Both the position numbers and the translations under genes were made by a program. A stretch of 64,000 bases of DNA, from the NCBI GenBank assembly GCA_016584305.1, contig JACEEZ010016428.1, positions 32,501 through 96,500 on the forward strand, read 5' to 3'. Origin of the DNA: Chionoecetes opilio (lineage: Eukaryota > Arthropoda > Malacostraca > Decapoda > Majidae). Every line of letters begins with the position of its first letter. Positions within the stretch are counted from its first letter, which is position 1. This document shows positions 23,520-33,534 of the stretch, in pieces. Below the pieces are notes generated by a model. It was not told the origin of the DNA. It was given only the letters and a program-made list of their open reading frames with translations, and did not search any database.

Positions 23520-24960
23520 TCACCGCTCAACGTTATGTCCTAAGAATACTAGTAGGTGAAAACCAATTCTGGAAGTATGCGACGCAGTACTGCCTTTGAA
23601 ATTCGTGCTCAAAAACTATGCAGATACTGTACAGACATATTTTCAATATATAAGAGTTATTGTGGATTATGCATATGCTGATAGTAAAGTTTGGCTTGGT
23701 AAATATTTGACTGATTGAAATCAATAATACATGTGACCCTCCATATTGTGCAGGGCCAACCACCTGAGCCCTCGAAGAATAAATAGTCTACATGAGCTAT
23801 AGGCTCCATGTCAGGGCCGAGGTGGTTATCAATTAATATCATCAATCTCGAGAAAGGTGGGAAGAAAAGTCAAAGAGTATGATTACCCCGAAAATATTTA
23901 CACAACAAAAAATTTGAATAACTGGCTAGCCACCAAGTAACAGGAACCAAACAGCTAACTGCAACATTAATAATTGTGATATCAGAGCAGGGGTATGTTA
24001 GCCCTCCTAAGAACTCCCTGTACTGCAACCTAGAGAGTGGAGAATTGCAGCAGCAATTTTCAGCATCGTAGTTACCACTACGACTTCAGGCAGCGGTGAG
24101 CGTTGAACAGGTGCGTCAGTGAAGGGCAGTCTGGAGAGCACCCAAGTCTTCAGAAATGCCTTCAAGGGATGAGAACAGAAGCTTTTGGTGGGAGGTGTCG
24201 TCGTGTTGAGACCGGCTGGCTGTCTGCTTAGTTCAGGGTGGAGAGGGTCAGTCATCAGCGTGGTTAGGCTACCCCCTTACCCCTGCACACGGGGATGGGG
24301 ATGTTGACGTTGCCGGCCAACAAACACTTGACAATCAAAGCATCCCCGGCTGGTGAAGGACTGGATTTGGATGTTAACACCAATAACACCAAATCTTCCC
24401 CAGCTTATCCTCGTCACTGGTGGCCCCGTCGAGTGTATCCTGCTTGTCTGGAACACCAAGCACCACCATGTTAGTTTCCATTTCCTTCCAATTATTTAGC
24501 TCGAGGAACATTTGCTGCTTCATAATGATTTACCCTTGTATAAATCATTCCTTCTGCATCTCAGCAATCTTCTTATTTGTATTACTCTCTGAAGTCGTTA
24601 TATCTTGCCTTAGTCCTGCTAACAATGGTAATGCTTGACGAACGATCTGCCAACCTTGCTGCCGCTTCAAAGGCACCGTATCCAGCAGACAATATTGCCT
24701 TGATCAGCTCGTCCTTCGCAATACTTTGAAGTTGACTGCGCTGCAACTTTCGCAGGTCACCAAGTGAACGTCGCGCCATGATTATATTTCATGAATCGGA
24801 CAATGACTCGGAGCAAATTGGGGCATTTCCGACCCCGACGAGAGCTGGACACACACACACACATACATGTACATAGACATAAATGCCTAACGATCTGAAT
24901 AGGATGATTATACATTTATCACCTTAGTTTTTAGCATATTATTTTGCCAATAATACATAC
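23219..24960 (-). other. Sulfotransferase intron with (TA)n and LINE debris
   Basis: 1.74-kb intron. It holds a (TA)n tract (about 23471-23517) and a minus-strand LINE ORF1 fragment (24420-24779) with associated sequence down to about 24000. Short frames within are not genes. Confidence 0.7.
24420..24779 (-). pseudogene. LINE ORF1 N-terminal fragment
   Basis: Starts MARRSLGDLRKLQRSQLQSI and KDELIKAILSAG, and after stops continues ETNMVVLGVPDKQDTLDGA and DEDKLGKIW. The order is N-terminal helix, coiled-coil region and the start of the RRM-like part (xTNMVVLGVPxxxD), as in ORF1 of CR1-like LINEs from invertebrates. Truncated and broken; it lies in the sulfotransferase intron in the same orientation as the gene. 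Confidence 0.55.
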
Positions 24961-25156
24961 CTTGCTCGTCTCCAGAAGGTCTGGAGGTAGCAAAGAAAAA
25001 GGTAGGTGAGTTTTGATGGTTCTGGGTTTCTTTGACAACTCAGCCAGTTCTAAGAAGACGCCTCCTAACTTTGGATCCTCGTTTGGATGGCGGGAGAGAT
25101 AACTGGAGACAAGTTCTTTCTTTAAGTCTCTGTGCTGTGCATGCAGTGAATCAAAT
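24961..25156 (-). CDS. Cytosolic sulfotransferase, exon upstream of the 3'-PB exon
   Basis: Together with 23092-23218 and 22343-22623 this forms a host sulfotransferase gene, which transfers sulfate from PAPS to hydroxyl or amine groups of small molecules in the cytosol. This 196-nt exon has acceptor CTCCCAG and donor GTATGT. It codes GGVFLELAEL, then KPRTIKTHLPFSLLP and LLETSK. The PRxIKTHLPxxLLP segment is a family hallmark directly before the 3'-PB motif, and it leaves phase 0, exactly as the next exon needs. Earlier exons, including the P-loop-like YPKxGTTW PAPS site, were not found upstream in the window, where a 4-kb transposon lies at 26.4 kb. Substrate unknown. Confidence 0.93.
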
Positions 25157-26410
25157 CTGGGAGAAGAAAGCAGACAATTATTTGCCCATTAATATTTTTT
25201 TTATTTTGTTGCAGAACTTAGCATACGGTTTATTCTTATAAAAAAAAGTTAGATAGTTTAGACAAAGATAATTTCTTTGGAGGAGGGTTTTTGTAATGCT
25301 ACTGCATGTCTAAATTTAGGCCTTAGTTGTTATTCTTGTATTTTTAGTAGCATAGTACCATGACGTAATGCGAGTATCGTGTGCTGACTGCTATCTCAAA
25401 GGAATATGCTATGCTGGCTGATAACCTTAAGTAGATATGTAATTTTTTGTTCAATAGCTATGGCCCTACATTTAATGATAATGTTATTCCACTGGCTGAT
25501 TTTACTTGTGACAAAACTGTCGCATATCATACGGAATTTTTGCCTGTAAACAATGCCTTTTCCAACAACTAACATCTGTGATGGCAAATAAACATGTGCT
25601 TATTTTCTCGCTTCTGCGTAGATATTCAAAGAAAATATTTGCACACTGACCTTCCCATATATGTATGAATATATTTGCTAGCATACTTGTTGCTCCTGCC
25701 TCCTTTTTGTTTTAGTGTTCGTTATTTTTCTTTTATAATTCAGCTACCAATGGGTAACATTTCGTTTATTTTGTGGATGGGTCAATAATGAGATGCAAGC
25801 TGATAAATTACTTCCCATATTATCATAATCATCCATTGCTTTCCGAAGGTGGAATAATTCAGAAACCTTTATTAGCTTATAAGTAAATCCACCTTTTTTT
25901 ACGATTACCAGTCCCTCTGTTACAATAGAGTATATAGATCTTCCTGTGCATCCTTGTGATGGCATGAACACAAAATGATCTAAGACTATATTTTGCTGTT
26001 GGAATTTTTACAGAAAAATTTGCACACTTGACTCTTTTATTTGAAGTCATGCTCACAGACTCTTTCGTGAACATCCACCTCATGTATATGGAGTCAATTA
26101 ATGCATGTTTATTGAAGTAACTACACTTAATCCACTTTTCTTCTATATCATTGCGAGGATTTTCTTAGATGTATATAATACATTTTCGAAATTTGCTTTG
26201 CTGTCTTCTTCAATTGTTAGTTTATGAACTGTACATTTCTATATATATTAAACAAGCTTTTGTTAATCCTGCAATTGCATTTGCGAAGTAAAAACAATTT
26301 ATATAATTATGTTAGCTATGCTGTTCTCATAATCATCCCCTATATATACTTATTTTTGTTTTGTAGCAATTTGTATATTTACGAAAGTTTCCAGTGTAGG
26401 GACAAGGACC
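25157..26410. other. Upstream of the sulfotransferase exon; AT-rich, no exon recognised
   Basis: Probably intronic. Minus-strand frames at about 25744-26083 (words such as GLVIVKKGGFTYKLIKVSELF) might be decayed transposase, but I cannot assign them. No P-loop exon was found. Confidence 0.35.
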
Positions 26411-26734
26411 GGTATTACCAGAGAGCTTCCCCGAGAGGTGTCACTCGGGTGATTTAACATGGCGCGCCATTTTGATTTCATGGACGGCAGCGATCCTAGC
26501 GGACGGTGGGGGGCTCTGACAGTCGCCCGTGCAGAAAGAGGGGGAATCTCATCTCCTTTTGGTGATGATGGGGTGATAATGGAAGGTGGAGAGAGGGAAG
26601 GAAAGGAGGAATAAGGAGTAAGGAAGATAGTCAGAGGAGAAACTGACGAGGAAAGAAAGAAGGAATCAAATCAATCAATCATTAGGGTCATACGCCGGGT
26701 GGCGCGTCGCCTCGCCCACCCTACGACGCCACTC

Positions 26735-28393
26735 CTAGGGGTCACCACGCGCGAGTTCCCATGCAGGCTCCTTTCCCATAACAAGCAGCTCTCGACAAGA
26801 AACATCAACTTGCCCCAGCCACGAGCCTTGTGGGCGCCCTCTTGGCCTCCTCCACGCTGGATTGTCTCTTACAGATACAACCCGATGGGAAGGATCGGTT
26901 TCAGGGTAGCGTGCCACATGCCCATATAGCCGAAGTTGGCGCTGACGGACTATGCAGGTAATAGGCCTCGATTCAGTCTTACGGTGCAATCGCTGATTTG
27001 ACACGTAATCATCCCAGCGATACCCCATGATTCTGCGAAGACACTTATTACCAAAGGCATTGATTCGTCTCTTCAAGTCACTATTTAGTGTCCATGTCTC
27101 ACAACCATAGAGTAAGACAGGGATCACAAGCGACTTGAAGATCCGGATCTTTTTCCTCCTGCACAGGTACCGACAACGCCAAATACTACCGCTGAGCGAG
27201 TCCATAACACCGTGGGCTATGCCAATCCGCCGTAAGACTTCTTGACGTGACCCGCCGTCATTATGGACTGCGCTACCAAGGTATGTAAAACTTTCCAAGA
27301 TCTCAATGTCCTCCCCACACGCATGAACAGACTGTACTGCTTCATCTAGTAAGTCTCCAAACACCTGGACTTTGGTCTTGAGCCAGGAGACCTCAAGTCC
27401 CAAAGGCTTTGCCTCCTCGTGCAGCGCCTCGAGAGCCATCACCAGGACCTCCAGCGACTCAGCAAAGATTACTGCATCATCGGCAAAAACAAGATCAGTG
27501 ATCTTGGTGTTGCCGACGGATGCTCCACAATCACTTTGATCTACAACCTTGTCCAATACCCAGTCCATACAAGCGTTGAAAAGTGATGGGGCAAGGACGC
27601 ACCCTTGCCTCACTCCTGTATTCACAGGAAAGAAGCTGGATACACCTGCCCCGCACTTCACAGCACTCTCAGTCCCAGAATATAGACCAGTTATCAAACC
27701 AATAGTCCTTGCAGGAATCCCTCGAAGTCGCAGAAGATCCCAAAGTGACTCACGATGCACTGCGTCAAACGCCTTTTTGAGATCAACATAGGCTGCAAGC
27801 ATCCCCTGTCGAAACTCACGTCGGCGTTCCACCAGGACACGAAGCGTTAGGATACAGTCCGTTGTTGACTTACCAGGCGTGAACCCAGACTGCTGAGGTC
27901 TCTGATGCTTCACCAGATGACTGCGAATCCGTGTCAGCAATAGATGAGCAAGCACCTTGCCTGGTACGCTGAGCAGTGTAATACCGCGGTAATTGTTGCA
28001 GTCCTGACGGTCCCCTTTCCCTTTCCAGATAGGGACGACCAGCCCCCTTTTCCAGTCAGGAGGAATGGTACCTGATTGCCACACGACAGTCAGGACAGCA
28101 TGCAACCCGCGGATCATGGCCTCACCCCCAGCTTTGAGGAGCTCCGCACTGATATTACAAACACCAGCTGCCTTTCCACCCCTCAACTTTGCTACAGCCT
28201 CTCTGACTTCGTCAAGAGAGGGTGCGGTTTCGTCAATGGGAGGATCGGCATCCACTGCCTGTAACCCAGTGATGTGAAGCTGCTCAGTTGGAGGGTCCAC
28301 CGTGATCAACTGCCCAAAGTACTCAGCCCAACGAGCCATCTGCCCATCCATGTCCGACACGAGGCGCCCATCTGCTTGCTGTTCGAATAGCAC
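26735..28393 (-). CDS. RTE reverse transcriptase, long intact frame
   Basis: A 552-residue frame. Seen motifs: linker MDGQMARWAEYFGQL, KLRGGKAAG, NYRGITLLSVPGKVL, QSGFTPGKSTTD, YVDLKKAFDAVHR, GVRQGCVLAPSLF, LVFADDAVIF (catalytic Asp pair), SWLKTKVQVFG, ESFTYLGSAV, YGCETWTL, LRRIMGYRWDD and GHVARYPETDPSHR. Role: target-primed reverse transcription of the element RNA. The N-terminal endonuclease part is separated by a SINE and a frame change; the C-terminus ends at a TAG (26735-26737) where copy 1 still reads into GEATRPPAYAPND, so it is about 26 residues short. Confidence 0.88.
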   Translation of the reverse strand: MLFEQQADGRLVSDMDGQMARWAEYFGQLITVDPPTEQLHITGLQAVDADPPIDETAPSLDEVREAVAKLRGGKAAGVCNISAELLKAGGEAMIRGLHAVLTVVWQSGTIPPDWKRGLVVPIWKGKGDRQDCNNYRGITLLSVPGKVLAHLLLTRIRSHLVKHQRPQQSGFTPGKSTTDCILTLRVLVERRREFRQGMLAAYVDLKKAFDAVHRESLWDLLRLRGIPARTIGLITGLYSGTESAVKCGAGVSSFFPVNTGVRQGCVLAPSLFNACMDWVLDKVVDQSDCGASVGNTKITDLVFADDAVIFAESLEVLVMALEALHEEAKPLGLEVSWLKTKVQVFGDLLDEAVQSVHACGEDIEILESFTYLGSAVHNDGGSRQEVLRRIGIAHGVMDSLSGSIWRCRYLCRRKKIRIFKSLVIPVLLYGCETWTLNSDLKRRINAFGNKCLRRIMGYRWDDYVSNQRLHRKTESRPITCIVRQRQLRLYGHVARYPETDPSHRVVSVRDNPAWRRPRGRPQGSWLGQVDVSCRELLVMGKEPAWELARGDP

Positions 28394-28434
28394 TCGCCCG
28401 AGAAGGAGACTTGGAACGGAGCTTCTTCAGGCGG

Positions 28435-28617
28435 CCCGTCAGGGTGGCAAGGTTGGTAGAGACGTGAGCTTGCAATGTGCAGAGTCCCTGCGCATTCGGT
28501 CAGCGGTTCGAATCCGCCTAGTTCGTGCTGACGTGGCGGCGCTTTGTATAGTCAATAACCTTGTAGTTGGCACTTGCAAAGTGTCTAGATAGGATGAAAA
28601 TCTTATCTTATCTTATC
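28435..28617 (+). mobile_element. tRNA-derived SINE, second family, inserted in the RTE
   Basis: tRNA-like promoter: A box TGGTAGAGACG (28454-28464) and B box GGTTCGAATCC (28505-28515), 41 bp apart, then a short body and a tail of CTTAT repeats (about 28591-28617). Different body and tail from the SINEs at 11066 and 55331. It interrupts the RTE coding sequence between linker and RT and lies opposite to the RTE strand. AGGCGG flanks both sides and may be a remnant of the target duplication. Confidence 0.8.
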
Positions 28618-28681
28618 GGTAGGCGGGTCGGAGGTCATTAGCGTTCAAATGACCCTTGACATCCTCAGCGAGACTCCTGAC

Positions 28682-29250
28682 CTACCTCTCCTTGTCTCTC
28701 CCCAAGAGGGTTCTAGTCCGGCGTGACAGAGCCCTGTGCTGGTCCCGGTTCCCAGCCAGCCTGGCAGCGCGACTCTCCTCGATTTTCTTCAGCGTCTCCG
28801 TCGAGACAAAACCACGCCTTGACCTCGGGCGCTCCCCAATACACTCCTTGGCAGCCTGTAGAGTTTCACGTTTGAAGGTATCCCACAGTTCTACAGGGTC
28901 CCCGAGAGCACCGAGCACATCAAACCGATTTGAGACTGCCACCGCATACTCATGAGCACATGTCAAGTCCTTCAGTTTCTCAAGATGAAACACAGTATGG
29001 TTACCTCTTGAGATTCTTCTGGACTTGACATGAAGCTTAAGTGTAGCAACAATAAGTCTGTGATCTGTTCCAAAGAACTCAGCACTCTGAGTTCCACTCA
29101 GAACTCTGCAGTTCTGGAGGATCCTCCAACGAGTACTAACGAGGATGTGATCGATCTCCTTAGCTACCCCTCCGGCATTACTATACCATGTCCAGCGGTG
29201 CAGCTCTGGCCTCTGATACCAAGAACCTGCAATTCTCAACCTTTCAAGGT
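28682..29250 (-). pseudogene. RTE endonuclease C-terminal part
   Basis: Codes LRIAGSWYQRPELHRWTWYS, EIDHILVSTRW and TDHRLIVATLKL: the IDHIL and xDHRLI motifs of the AP-endonuclease domain that nicks the target. Followed by a linker (RDQHRALSRRTR). 5'-truncated at about 29260 and separated from the RT frame by the SINE. Confidence 0.8.
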
Positions 29251-29284
29251 TATATCAATTCAAGGAATCAAAGAAGGGAGGGAA

Positions 29285-30250
29285 TTCCTCCACTCACCCA
29301 TTACCCATCACCCCACACCCATTCACTCACCCATTACCCCACACGCGTTACCCATCTTCCCCCACCCACTCACTCACCCATTACCCATCACCCCACACCC
29401 ATTCACTCACCCATCACCCCCACCCATTCACTCACCCATTACCCATCACCCCGGACCCATTCACTCAACCATTACCCATCACACCACACCCATTCACTCA
29501 CCCATTACCCATCACCCCACACCCATCCAGAATTAGGTTAGGATAAGAACAAGAGAACATACGTAATATAAAAGGCAAAACCAACAACAGAGGAATGGCT
29601 ACATGTGTGGCAATCAGCATTAAAGAACACAGTCACCGATTTCCTCTCACTCACTATACTCTGTTGTTGTTTTTTACGACGTGAAAAATCCTGACCTCTT
29701 GCTACTTACTGACTGATATTTGATGCCAGGAGAAGGGAATACTACGCTTCTTCTAAATTTCAGTTGTATTCTGTCATAGTTAACCATAATATCAGCCAAA
29801 CATGGGCATCATTCTAAGCATGAGACCTTAAGATGGAATGGAATTTTCGCATCGTAAAAAAAAAAAAAAAGGGACTATAATCTCTCTAACTCACCCCACC
29901 CATCACCCTTCCATCTCTTCCATCGATTTCCCATTACCATCACCCATCATCCCCACCATCACCCATCACCCCCCACCTACCATCACCCCCCCACCCCCAT
30001 TACTCATCACCCCCACCCACCCATCACCCCACCCATCACCACCCCATCCCACTCACCCATCACCCCACCCATACCCACCCATCACCCCACCTCACACCCC
30101 CACCCATCACCCATCACCCCCCCCATCCACATCACCCCACCCATCACCCATCACCACACCATCACACCACCACCACCCACCCACCCCACCATCACCCATC
30201 ACCCATCACACCCCACCCATCACCCATCACACCCCACCCATCATCCACAT
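29285..30250. repeat. Minisatellites of CACCCATTACCCAT / CATCACCCC type
   Basis: 29290-29530 holds tandem copies of an approximately 26-35-bp unit (CATTCACTCACCCATTACCC), the same word family found inside the Helitrons. 29535-29880 is unique AT-rich sequence with a run of A. 29885-30245 is (CACCCATCACCCC)n. The Pro/His/Ser/Thr-rich frames are artefacts. Confidence 0.85.
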
Positions 30251-30603
30251 ATATTTGCGTCTTGAGGGTATTGAAAAGGCACAACACCGTAACACAGTAA
30301 TTATATTTTGACATGCGTCCCCCACGTCCGCTAGGATCGCTGCCGTCCATGAAATCAAAATGGCGCGGCCCGAGTGACACCTCTCGGGGAAGCTTTCTGG
30401 TATTACCAAAACTTAATCATAGCTATGACATAAATGTATTATTACTCTTGAATGTCATACATTTTTAATATACGCCATTTATCATAAGTTTGGAATCTAG
30501 CACAATTTTCTATCATAGGCGTCTGCTAAATATAGCGTCATTGTTTCTTTAAAATGGTTATATGATCAGTAAATTCATCCTTTGACCACGTTTTATGGAT
30601 TGA

Positions 30604-31234
30604 CTAGCCGCAAAGCCGCCCTCCGGGCGGACTTTTTGGCTAGCTCCTGCGGAGGGCTATTGGTCGGCCCACCAAACACAGCTTTCTGGAGAGTCTGTGT
30701 TTGGTGGGCCGGCCCACCAAACACAGACTTTCCTGATAGCCCCTTCTAACTTTTCTGAAATCATGGATGTAGAAATGTATGTATTAACGCCTTACCCATC
30801 ACCCCCTACCCATTCACTCACCCATTACCCCCCCCCCATTCACTCACCCATTACCCATCACCACACACCCATTCACTCACCCATTACCCATCACCCCCCA
30901 CCTATTCCCTCACCCATCACCCATCACCCCCCACCCATTCACTCACCCATCACCCCACACCCGTTACCCATCACCCCACCTATTCACTCACCCATTACCC
31001 TACATCAAGGTTTCCTCAATTCTCGCAACCCACATTTTTTTTTCACAATTCTCGCTAATAGGCTGCTAAAAAAAAAAAAAAAAAAGTGATCGGATCATCT
31101 CATAAGTGGGCTTAAAAGTTGCCCCTGGTCGAGCTGGTTCCAAAACTGTGCCATATGATGGGATTGGGGCACGGGGGGCGGCACCTATCGTGGACACACA
31201 CACACACACACACTTTCGCTTATATTATTATAGA
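30604..31234 (-). mobile_element. Complete non-autonomous Helitron, 631 bp
   Basis: Read on the minus strand: 5' end TCTATAATAATATAAGCGAA (from 31234), (GT)n, a GATCCGATCAC region, T-rich stretch, GGGTAATGGGTGAG minisatellite, then the 3' hairpin CCGCCCGGAGGGCGG, spacer CTTTGCGG and CTAG at 30607-30604. It is inserted between A and T, with no target duplication. These are the defining structural marks of Helitrons, rolling-circle transposons. No Rep/helicase gene is present, so it depends on an autonomous relative. Confidence 0.88.
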
Positions 31235-31295
31235 TACTTCTTCCCTTATGTTTATAACATGTTTAGGGCAGTGACACAGAGATTAATGTAGTAAT

Positions 31296-31510
31296 TCATT
31301 TCCGAAAATAAGGCATATAGATGTACCTTTGAGCAGTATCTGTGTAAACACGGGACAGAGTTGCCAGATGGCGGTGTTTTCGATCTAAAGGCTGTTTGTA
31401 CAAAGTTGGTGAGGAACAATATGCCCTCACACGGTCTACTCGGTATTTCCTAATCAGCTGTGCATCACTCAGCTCACTCAACACATCCCTATGTAGGCGA
31501 ATATTCCTTC
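31296..31510 (-). pseudogene. Possible Harbinger (HARBI1-like) transposase N-terminal scrap
   Basis: The frame contains HRDVLSELSDAQLIRKYRVD, similar in layout to the N-terminus of HARBI1-type nucleases (LSDxxLIRRYRLxR before the first helix). It ends after about 60 residues without catalytic residues. Harbinger-like MITEs lie nearby (31615 and 33000). Confidence 0.35.
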
Positions 31511-31614
31511 ACTGAGGCTGTTATTGTGTCTCGGCTCTGTTGACAGCTGGAAAGTTTATCATAGTCGCGGGGCCGTTATCATAGTCGCGCTAGAATTCGG
31601 TGAACCCACTCTTA

Positions 31615-31878
31615 AGGCCGGTTCCCACTAGCCAGCTTGTACGGCCGCCGTACAACAACAATGACGTCACCATCACCGCTTGAGTGGTATTTGTGGTAAC
31701 TGGGCGCAGTTGGCAACTCTGCTCAAGCGGACACCGCCGAGCGGGAGAGGTGACTTGAATTTAGCTTTGTACGGGAGCCGCACAGCGGTACGGCGGTGCG
31801 GTAGACTTTTTGTGACGTCATTTTGACGTCTTTGTTGTTGTACGGCGGCCGTACAAGCGGGATAGTGGGAACCGGCCT
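31615..31878. mobile_element. Harbinger-like MITE, 264 bp, TTA target duplication
   Basis: Near-perfect palindromic MITE: TIR AGGCCGGTTCCCACTA, then a CGGCCGCCGTACAACAAC block, mirrored at the right end. TTA is duplicated at 31612-31614 and 31879-31881. It shares its interior (CACTCAAGCGGTGATG, GCTGTACGG words) with the element at 33000-33502. Confidence 0.85.
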
Positions 31879-31881
31879 TTA

Positions 31882-32507
31882 GCCTCCCGCGCGGTTTGTG
31901 ATAGTCGTCCCCCCCCAATTTATGATATTCGCCAGCCAGTTGTGACTAAAATGGGCCATTTTGTCCAGCTATGATATACGTTCTTAACTATGATCGCTTT
32001 GGTAATACCGGTCCAGGTCTTGACTGAATCATTAATGTATACCGTAAGGCATTGGCAATTCAAATATCCCGTTTGGCAACTCTGCACAAAGCTGTGACGT
32101 CCCTGTTCAGGCCGCTGCCGTTTCAGTCCGTTACCAGCCTTTCTCATATGCAGACCCGTGTGTGTGTGTACCCACCCTTCCTGTCTCTCAGCAATAAACG
32201 CAGCCTAACAGGGAGTGTTACCTAACCTACATACCTTAAAGTAATCGTTCAGACCATTTCATTGAGTGTATCAACAATATGTTGTCACTTTTTGCATCCG
32301 GTCAGCCGTTTTTGAATAATCCGCAATCAAAATCTGTAAATATCCCCGAGCTTCCTAAACGCTGTTGGCAACTGACCGACACCATGGCTCGGTAACGTCA
32401 TCCCAGGCAACGCCTACCTCCCGCGCCATGCCAAAAGCACGTAAACCTATGCAAAAAACAAAGTACTTGAAGAATTTTGGGTGTTTCCGATAATTTGTTT
32501 TGCGATA
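31882..32507. other. Intergenic, no gene seen
   Basis: Unique sequence of mixed composition; short minus-strand frames have no recognisable motif. Confidence 0.4.
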
Positions 32508-32645
32508 TGGTCTACACATGCATAATTTATGGGTGCAGTAAGAAAGCTGTGCCTTTCCAGAGAAGTTTGCACACGTATCCGACCAATAGGACCACGATAA
32601 ATGTGTAAAAAATGTTGGTGCGTCGAACGAGGGCACATTGGAATC
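32508..32645 (+). pseudogene. Possible THAP zinc-finger domain remnant
   Basis: From ATG 32508 the frame reads MVYTCIIYGCSKK, then SLHTYPTNRTTINV, a stop, and KMLVRR. A C-x4-C pair followed by a (F/L)HxxP segment and a basic stretch is the start of a THAP C2CH finger, found in P-element-like transposases and some host factors. The stop sits where family members usually have Trp. No distal CxxH or transposase was found. Confidence 0.35.
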
Positions 32646-32688
32646 AATGGAGAGCCATCGCAATGGGATGAAGGTAGGGAGGGAATTG

Positions 32689-32800
32689 GGGGTGGGTGTT
32701 GGTGGTGGGGGAAGGGGGTGGATGTTGGTGGTGGGGGAAGGAGATGGGTGTTGGTAGTCGGGGAAGGGGATGGGTGTTAATGGTCGGGGAAAGGGACGAG
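32689..32800. repeat. Minisatellite GGGTGTTGGTGGTGGGGGAAGG (copy 1)
   Basis: About four imperfect 26-bp units. The same unit reappears at 33535-33760. 32801-32999 is unique, GC-rich and without a gene. Confidence 0.8.
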
Positions 32801-32999
32801 TGCGGGGCAAAGCCCTCGGGAATCCCGCACTCTAAATCGAGTGGAAGGGCCCCTTAGCCCATCTTTTTCTTATGGGGGTGGCCGGGGCGGTGCAGAGGCG
32901 GCAACTGCCCGTCTAATCACTCCTGGGATAAACCTCCCGGAGGGTTCTTCGTGTGGCCTCGAGGATACGTTCTGAGCCTCTCAGACGATCGTCGACTAC

Positions 33000-33502
33000 A
33001 GGCCGGTTCCCACTATCCCGCTTGTACGACCGCCGTACAACAACAATGAAGCCGCAATGACGTCACAACAAATTCTACCGCACCGCCGTACCGCTGTACG
33101 GCTGCCGTACAAAGTTAAATTAAAGTCATCTCTCCCGCTCGGCGGTGTCCGCTCGAGTGGAGTTGCCAACTGTGCCCATTTACCACAAATACCACTCAAG
33201 CGGTGATGATGGTGACGTCATTGTTGTTGTACGGCGGCCGTACAGCGGGATGCATATTAACAACATGCTTGCCGTTTCGGCAGGCCGCTCGCGAATTTTT
33301 TTTCACTTGCGGTTAAGCTTAGGATAGGATAGGTTCAGATTGACTGTAGTAATGGTAACATTGTGTGGGAATCACAATGAGGTTATTTTCAAGAAAATCC
33401 TGTGGTTAGTTTCGGAGCTACAGCCATGCGTAGAGGGCCGCCAACCTGCCGAAAAGGGCGAGCATGTTGGTAATATGCAAGCGGGATAGTGGGAACCGGC
33501 CT
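33000..33502. mobile_element. Harbinger-like MITE split by a second MITE
   Basis: TIR AGGCCGGTTCCCACTA at both ends; TAC duplicated at 32997-32999 and 33503-33505. Same family as 31615-31878 but opposite in orientation and interrupted at 33252-33479 by another element. Confidence 0.82.
33252..33479. mobile_element. Nested MITE with 8-bp target duplication
   Basis: TIR GCATATTAACAACATGCTTG on the left matches the right end read in reverse (GCATATTACCAACATGCTCG); both arms continue to a TTCGGCAGG block. AGCGGGAT is duplicated at 33244-33251 and 33480-33487 within the host MITE sequence. An 8-bp duplication suggests hAT or P-type; the class is inferred. No coding capacity. Confidence 0.8.
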
Positions 33503-33534
33503 TACCTCTCCTATCGGGCGAGCTCAGTAGGCTG

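Larger units (their letters stand above)
26672..29262 (-). mobile_element. RTE-type LINE copy 2 (5'-truncated)
   Basis: Minus-strand element from within the endonuclease domain (about 29262) to a 3' tail of ATTGATTGATTTG repeats (about 26660-26690), interrupted by a SINE at 28435-28617. The polymerase frame is otherwise nearly identical to copy 1, so the family was recently active. It is inserted in the interior of the long-TIR element. Confidence 0.88.
26411..30407. mobile_element. Long-TIR element with 9-bp target duplication (MULE-like)
   Basis: Terminal inverted repeats of about 92 bp at 26420-26511 and 30307-30398 share AGAGAGCTTCCCCGAGAGG-type ends and GATTTCATGGACGGCAGCGA. The direct repeat GGTATTACC lies immediately outside (26411-26419 and 30399-30407). 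Long TIRs with a 9-bp duplication fit the Mutator superfamily (inferred). No transposase is visible. The interior is ATCACCCC-type minisatellite plus a whole RTE copy inserted on the minus strand. Confidence 0.75.

Noticed and set aside
29838..30311. 157-residue Pro/His/Thr-rich open frame
   Set aside because: Translation of the CATCACCCC minisatellite inside the long-TIR element.
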